Of a DNA stretch of 34,849 nt, positions 31,755-34,849 are shown one piece after another; position 1 is the stretch's first letter; each line of letters begins with the position of its first letter. The stretch is taken from contig PWLN01000230.1 in NCBI GenBank assembly GCA_003559375.1, forward strand, positions 1-34,849. Direction: 5' to 3'. The notes under the pieces were generated by a model. It searched no databases. It worked only from the letters and a program-made list of their open reading frames with translations, and was not told the origin of the DNA. Origin of the DNA: Balneolaceae bacterium (lineage in GTDB: Bacteria > Bacteroidota > Rhodothermia > Balneolales > Balneolaceae). The position numbers were made by a program, and so were the translations under genes.

Positions 31755-32807
31755 TTAATCCTTCTTCTGATACCCTTTCACCGTATCCACAAAAGCCCTG
31801 GCATGATCAACAGGTACGTGCGGCAGGATGCCGTGGCCCAGGTTGGCGATATAACGGTTGGTACCGAATCTGTCGATCATTCTGCGGGTTTTTTGTTCTA
31901 TTTCGTGAATGGGGGCAAGAAGGTGTGACGGGTCAAAGTTGCCCTGCAGGGTTATTTGATTTCCTGTTTTCTCGCGTGCAAATTCGGGAGAAATGGTCCA
32001 GTCGAGTCCCAGTGCTGCTGCTCCGCTTTTGTATGCCAGTCTTTCCATTGCATACCATGCCCCTTTGGCGAACAGGATCATAGGCACCCCCTTTACGGAG
32101 GCTGTAATTTCCATGAGGCTGGGTAATGCCCACTCATTAAAATCATCCGGGCTCAGAAGCCCGGCCCAGGAATCAAATAATTGTACGGCCTGGGCACCAG
32201 CTTCGATTTGTGCATTCAGGTAGTGAATGGTCGCAGTTGTCAGTTCACGCATCACATGCTTTGAAGCATCCGGATGCTGGTATAAAAAGGATTTAGCCTT
32301 GTCAAAGGTTTTGGAACCCTGTCCCTCAACCATATAGCAAAAGAGTGTCCATGGCGCTCCGGCAAAACCGATGAGAGGAACACGGCCGTTCAGCTCCTTG
32401 CGTGTCAGTGTGATAGCATCCATCACATAGTGAAGTTTTTCAGCAACATCTTCGGCCTGGATCGAAAAAGCATCTTCTTCGGATTGAATCGGATTGCCCA
32501 TTACCGGCCCTTTTCCGGGTATCATTTGCACATCGATTCCGAGTGCCTGGGGTACCGTGAGGATATCGGAAAATATGATGGCAGCATCCGGTTCCAGCTC
32601 ATCAATGGGTTGGATGGTTATTTCACAGGCCAGTTCGGGAGTTTCTACCCGTTCGAAAAAGGAGTACTTCCGTCTCAATACCATGTATTGAGGGAGGTAT
32701 CGGCCAGCCTGCCGCATCATCCATACAGGAGGGCGTTCCACCTCTTCACCTTTCAGGGCACGAAGAAAAAGGTCATTTTTAAGTTTTGGGAAGTTTTGAT
32801 CTGACAT
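31755..32807 (-). CDS. hemE: Uroporphyrinogen decarboxylase
   Basis: 350 residues, the usual length. It removes the four acetate carboxyls of uroporphyrinogen III to give coproporphyrinogen III. Landmarks: RPPVWMMRQAGRYLPQY near the N-terminus (the substrate-binding arginines), AAIIFSDILTVPQALGI with the key Asp, APWTLFCYMVEGQGSKTF, QLFDSWAGLLSPDDF, GLDWTISP and LQGNFDPSHLLAP. Its ATG lies 29 bp inside the 3' end of hemD, so translation is probably coupled. A heptamer array starts right after its stop. Confidence 0.97.
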   Translation of the reverse strand: MSDQNFPKLKNDLFLRALKGEEVERPPVWMMRQAGRYLPQYMVLRRKYSFFERVETPELACEITIQPIDELEPDAAIIFSDILTVPQALGIDVQMIPGKGPVMGNPIQSEEDAFSIQAEDVAEKLHYVMDAITLTRKELNGRVPLIGFAGAPWTLFCYMVEGQGSKTFDKAKSFLYQHPDASKHVMRELTTATIHYLNAQIEAGAQAVQLFDSWAGLLSPDDFNEWALPSLMEITASVKGVPMILFAKGAWYAMERLAYKSGAAALGLDWTISPEFAREKTGNQITLQGNFDPSHLLAPIHEIEQKTRRMIDRFGTNRYIANLGHGILPHVPVDHARAFVDTVKGYQKKD

Positions 32808-33555
32808 AATTTGATGATGTTTTCATTTCATTCAAAATCTGGGCGGTAAACCTTAAAAAAACCCGGGTATCCGGTTCTGGTGAAATATGAACATGTTTGC
32901 CGCTTTCAATACTCAGTTCTTCTGCAGTTGTATTTCCGATGGCGAAAAGTTCTGCATTCACCGGTGTCCTGAAGCCGCCACTATTCCGATAGGCCTGAAC
33001 AGCGCTAGGGCTGTAAAAAAGTATGCCATCAACCTGTTCTTTTGGTATTTCCATGGGCAACAGTACTGTTTTATAAACAACAACGTCTCTAATATCAATT
33101 TTTGAATCTATAAGATATTGTCGGAATTCATCCCGGCGTTTATCACCGCAAAAATGCAGTACGGTTGCATCGCGCAATTCCGGATCATTTAAAAAGTCGG
33201 TGGTAATTTTTTTTGCCAATCCGGTGCCGTCGTTCTGTTCAGGTATGATGGCCTCGATCCCCGACCCTTCAAAAGCTTCAGCCGTTTTATCTCCGACAGC
33301 ATAAACGGGTACTTTTTTCACTGGCGATCGCCCGGAACCCAGGAAGCGCCGGAATGCAAATACTCCATTTTTACTTGTAAAGGCCAGTACCGGATTATCG
33401 ATCGTCCTGAAATGAGATTCAACCACAAACCAGTCATCTCTGAACTGAATCTGAATCGCAGGCACTATATCCACTTCAAGTCCGAGGGATGCTGCGAGAT
33501 TGAGTTCTGCATCTGAGAGATTGCGGGTAACCAGTATGTTGAATGTATTTTCCAA
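32779..33555 (-). CDS. hemD: Uroporphyrinogen-III synthase
   Basis: 258 residues, normal for this poorly conserved family, which inverts ring D and closes hydroxymethylbilane to uroporphyrinogen III. It has the two-lobed pattern: an N-terminal ILVTRN strand, LAFTSKNGVFAFRRFL, VPVYAVGDKTAEAFEGSG and VVYKTVLLP between the lobes, then DGILFYSPSAVQAYRNSGG and ELFAIGNTTAEELS. The position between hemC and hemE supports the call. The start is TTG at 33555: an in-frame stop lies 4 to 6 bases upstream and no ATG precedes ILVTRN. The 117-bp gap to hemC holds a short heptamer array. Confidence 0.92.
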   Translation of the reverse strand: MENTFNILVTRNLSDAELNLAASLGLEVDIVPAIQIQFRDDWFVVESHFRTIDNPVLAFTSKNGVFAFRRFLGSGRSPVKKVPVYAVGDKTAEAFEGSGIEAIIPEQNDGTGLAKKITTDFLNDPELRDATVLHFCGDKRRDEFRQYLIDSKIDIRDVVVYKTVLLPMEIPKEQVDGILFYSPSAVQAYRNSGGFRTPVNAELFAIGNTTAEELSIESGKHVHISPEPDTRVFLRFTAQILNEMKTSSNYVRSKLPKT

Positions 33556-33611
33556 CTTCTAAGATCTATAATAAATTGTAAATTCTGTTCAGAAATCATA
33601 CTGTAAAAAAA

Positions 33612-33639
33612 CTGACATCAGACATCTGATAGCTATACA
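33612..33639. repeat. Degenerate heptanucleotide repeat between hemC and hemD, locus F
   Basis: Four 7-bp units CTGACAT / CAGACAT / CTGATAG / CTATACA. They lie inside the hem operon, next to an A-rich stretch. Short, but CTGATAG and CTATACA resemble units of locus A. Confidence 0.55.
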
Positions 33640-33672
33640 TCTAAATAATTTATTAGATTCGATTTCTCCTCA

Positions 33673-34611
33673 CTATTCAGTCGCTTCACCATGACTGGTC
33701 TTTCTCATTTCATTTACCAGTTTGTCAGCACCTTGTTCCAGCAGCTCAATCGCAGCCTGGCGGCCGATATTTTTAGCTTCCGGAAGCTGCACCCGTTTTT
33801 GAATGTCATATTGCAGGGTGCCATCCGTTTTCAGTACTACGGCGTGGAGGTAAACTTCCCTGTTATCGATCCAGCAAAATGCTCCAACAGGAGCGCTGCA
33901 TCCAGCCTCCATCTCATTCAGCAGGTCTCGTTCAATTCCTGTGCAAAGTGCTGTTTGATGGTGATTCAACAGGGATGTGATTTTGTTCATTGATTCATCT
34001 TCTTCCCGGATCATCACAGCCATGGCACCCTGTGCCGGAGCAGGAACCATCCAGTCCAGATAAACGGAAATATGATGGTCAAGATTGATTCTTTTAAGTC
34101 CGGCAGCAGCAAAAATGGCCCCATCCCAGCCGGAATCAGCAACTTTTTTCAGGCGAGTATTTACGTTGCCGCGGATATTGGTAATGCTGTGGTTGGGATA
34201 CCGGTGAAGCCACTGCGCTTTTCTGCGATTGCTGCTCGTGGCTATAACGGCGGTTATTGAATCATCATCAAGAAAACCGGTGCCTTTTGGTGCAACCAGT
34301 GTGTCGCGGTGGTCTTCTCGTTCAAGAACGGCAGAAACCTTTAAGGGGAGAGGATTTTCAGTGGGAAGATCTTTATATGAATGTACGGCAATATCAATGT
34401 GGTTATTCATCAGGGCATCATCCAGTGCCTTAGTGAATACACCTTTGCCACCCATCTCCGGAAGCGGTGTGGTAAGATCAAGGTCGCCGTCCGATTTAAC
34501 AAAAACCAGTTCTGAGTAAAATCCGTGATCGCGTAGTTTTGCGGATACTGTTTTTGCCTGCCAGGTAGCCAGTTCACTATCTCTTGTACCGATGCGAATG
34601 GGATCAGTCAT
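33673..34611 (-). CDS. hemC: Hydroxymethylbilane synthase (porphobilinogen deaminase)
   Basis: 312 residues from the ATG at 34611 (the frame is open to a TTG at 34647, but MTDPIRIGTR is the proper family start). It links four porphobilinogens into hydroxymethylbilane. Seen: IRIGTRDSELATWQA, the catalytic Asp81 in VHSYKDLPTE, RGNVNTRLKKV, and Cys238 in EMEAGCSAPVGAF, which carries the dipyrromethane cofactor. The gene overlaps the end of hemA by 8 bp, showing tight coupling in the operon. Confidence 0.97.
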   Translation of the reverse strand: MTDPIRIGTRDSELATWQAKTVSAKLRDHGFYSELVFVKSDGDLDLTTPLPEMGGKGVFTKALDDALMNNHIDIAVHSYKDLPTENPLPLKVSAVLEREDHRDTLVAPKGTGFLDDDSITAVIATSSNRRKAQWLHRYPNHSITNIRGNVNTRLKKVADSGWDGAIFAAAGLKRINLDHHISVYLDWMVPAPAQGAMAVMIREEDESMNKITSLLNHHQTALCTGIERDLLNEMEAGCSAPVGAFCWIDNREVYLHAVVLKTDGTLQYDIQKRVQLPEAKNIGRQAAIELLEQGADKLVNEMRKTSHGEATE

Positions 34612-34849
34612 ACCCGTTTTTAGCCTCGAGCTTAAACATTTTGGCAACCATTTCGGCTACTTCGTCCGAGTTGTGATGGTCGCGAAGATGTTCGATACTG
34701 TAAGCCGCAATTTTTTTAACAATGCGCCGGGTCAGTTTGTCGATTTTATCAAAATCATCCGTTTCAATCTTATTTCTGAAGAAATTGGTTTCTTCTTCAC
34801 GGATGTTTTCAAATTTTTTGGTAAGTGCCTTGATTGTTGGAACTACGCG
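34604..34849 (-). CDS. hemA: Glutamyl-tRNA reductase, C-terminal end (5' truncated by window edge)
   Basis: An 82-codon frame (81 residues plus stop) runs in from the right edge and stops at 34604. It reads VVPTIKALTKKFENIREEE, then TRRIVKKIAAYSIEHLRDHH and a final MVAKMFKLEAKNGYD. The helical 'PTIKALxxKxExIRxxE...L(T)RRIVxKIxxxxIxxLR' pattern is the dimerisation domain of glutamyl-tRNA reductase, the first committed enzyme of the C5 pathway to 5-aminolevulinate. Position directly before hemC, with an 8-bp overlap, supports this. Being the C5 enzyme, it implies that ALA is made from glutamyl-tRNA rather than glycine. Confidence 0.88.
   Translation of the reverse strand, partial: RVVPTIKALTKKFENIREEETNFFRNKIETDDFDKIDKLTRRIVKKIAAYSIEHLRDHHNSDEVAEMVAKMFKLEAKNGYD

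Noticed and set aside
31634-32083. 149-codon plus-strand open frame antisense to hemE
   Set aside because: Antisense to conserved HemE sequence; the first part is the heptamer array and the rest is a shadow.

Overview
The window reads as chromosomal DNA of a Gram-negative, aerobic member of the Bacteroidota/Balneolota/Rhodothermota assemblage; Balneolaceae-like is my best guess. The signs are lipoproteins with short lipoboxes, isolated TonB-receptor plug domains, a propeller-type (Reg_prop/Y_Y_Y) sensor kinase, a RecQ with the HTH tail common in this group, DUF4342 and DUF6580 proteins, and moderately AT-rich DNA. This placement is inference from gene content only. I see no rRNA, tRNA, CRISPR array, prophage or intact insertion sequence, so most of the window looks like ordinary core genome.

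Layout. 1-303: end of an outer-membrane porin. 385-1292: two tandem lipoproteins made almost only of a TonB plug domain. 1374-4003: ilvE, divergent from a secreted M24 peptidase. 4221-8025: recQ overlapping a uracil-DNA-glycosylase-like gene, then a LEA14-like lipoprotein. 8014-8201: a small frameshifted gene on the minus strand. 8281-12943: a large orphan sensor kinase and a PQQ-dependent sugar dehydrogenase lipoprotein. 12990-15930: the three-gene proton-translocating transhydrogenase (pntA1-pntA2-pntB). 16131-19394: trxB, a DUF4342 protein and comM/yifB. 19562-21687: an SDR, a DUF6580 membrane protein and YceI. 22059-23581: yihY-mpg pair. 23767-30528: mutS, a Tat-exported sugar isomerase-like protein, a GntR regulator and an SF1 helicase. 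30716-34849: a heme operon on the minus strand, in transcription order hemA-hemC-hemD-hemE-hemF.

Functional themes are tetrapyrrole synthesis by the C5 route, redox balance (transhydrogenase, thioredoxin reductase), and an unusual number of DNA repair or processing genes (recQ, UDG-like, comM, mpg, mutS, SF1 helicase).

The parts least explained by known genes lie between genes. (a) A 231-bp non-coding element (21820-22050) has about 20-bp imperfect terminal inverted repeats, exact 9-bp target duplications and several internal hairpins: a MITE inserted just after the mpg stop codon. (b) Degenerate 7-bp-period tandem repeats occur in at least six gaps, including two inside the hem operon. (c) A perfect 17-bp inverted repeat, each arm itself a dyad AAACAT-N3-ATGTTT, lies between two convergent genes (30552-30650). 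(d) A small minus-strand gene is split by a T7 run that fits a -1 slippery site. (e) The plug-only lipoprotein pair has no beta-barrel partner in the window.
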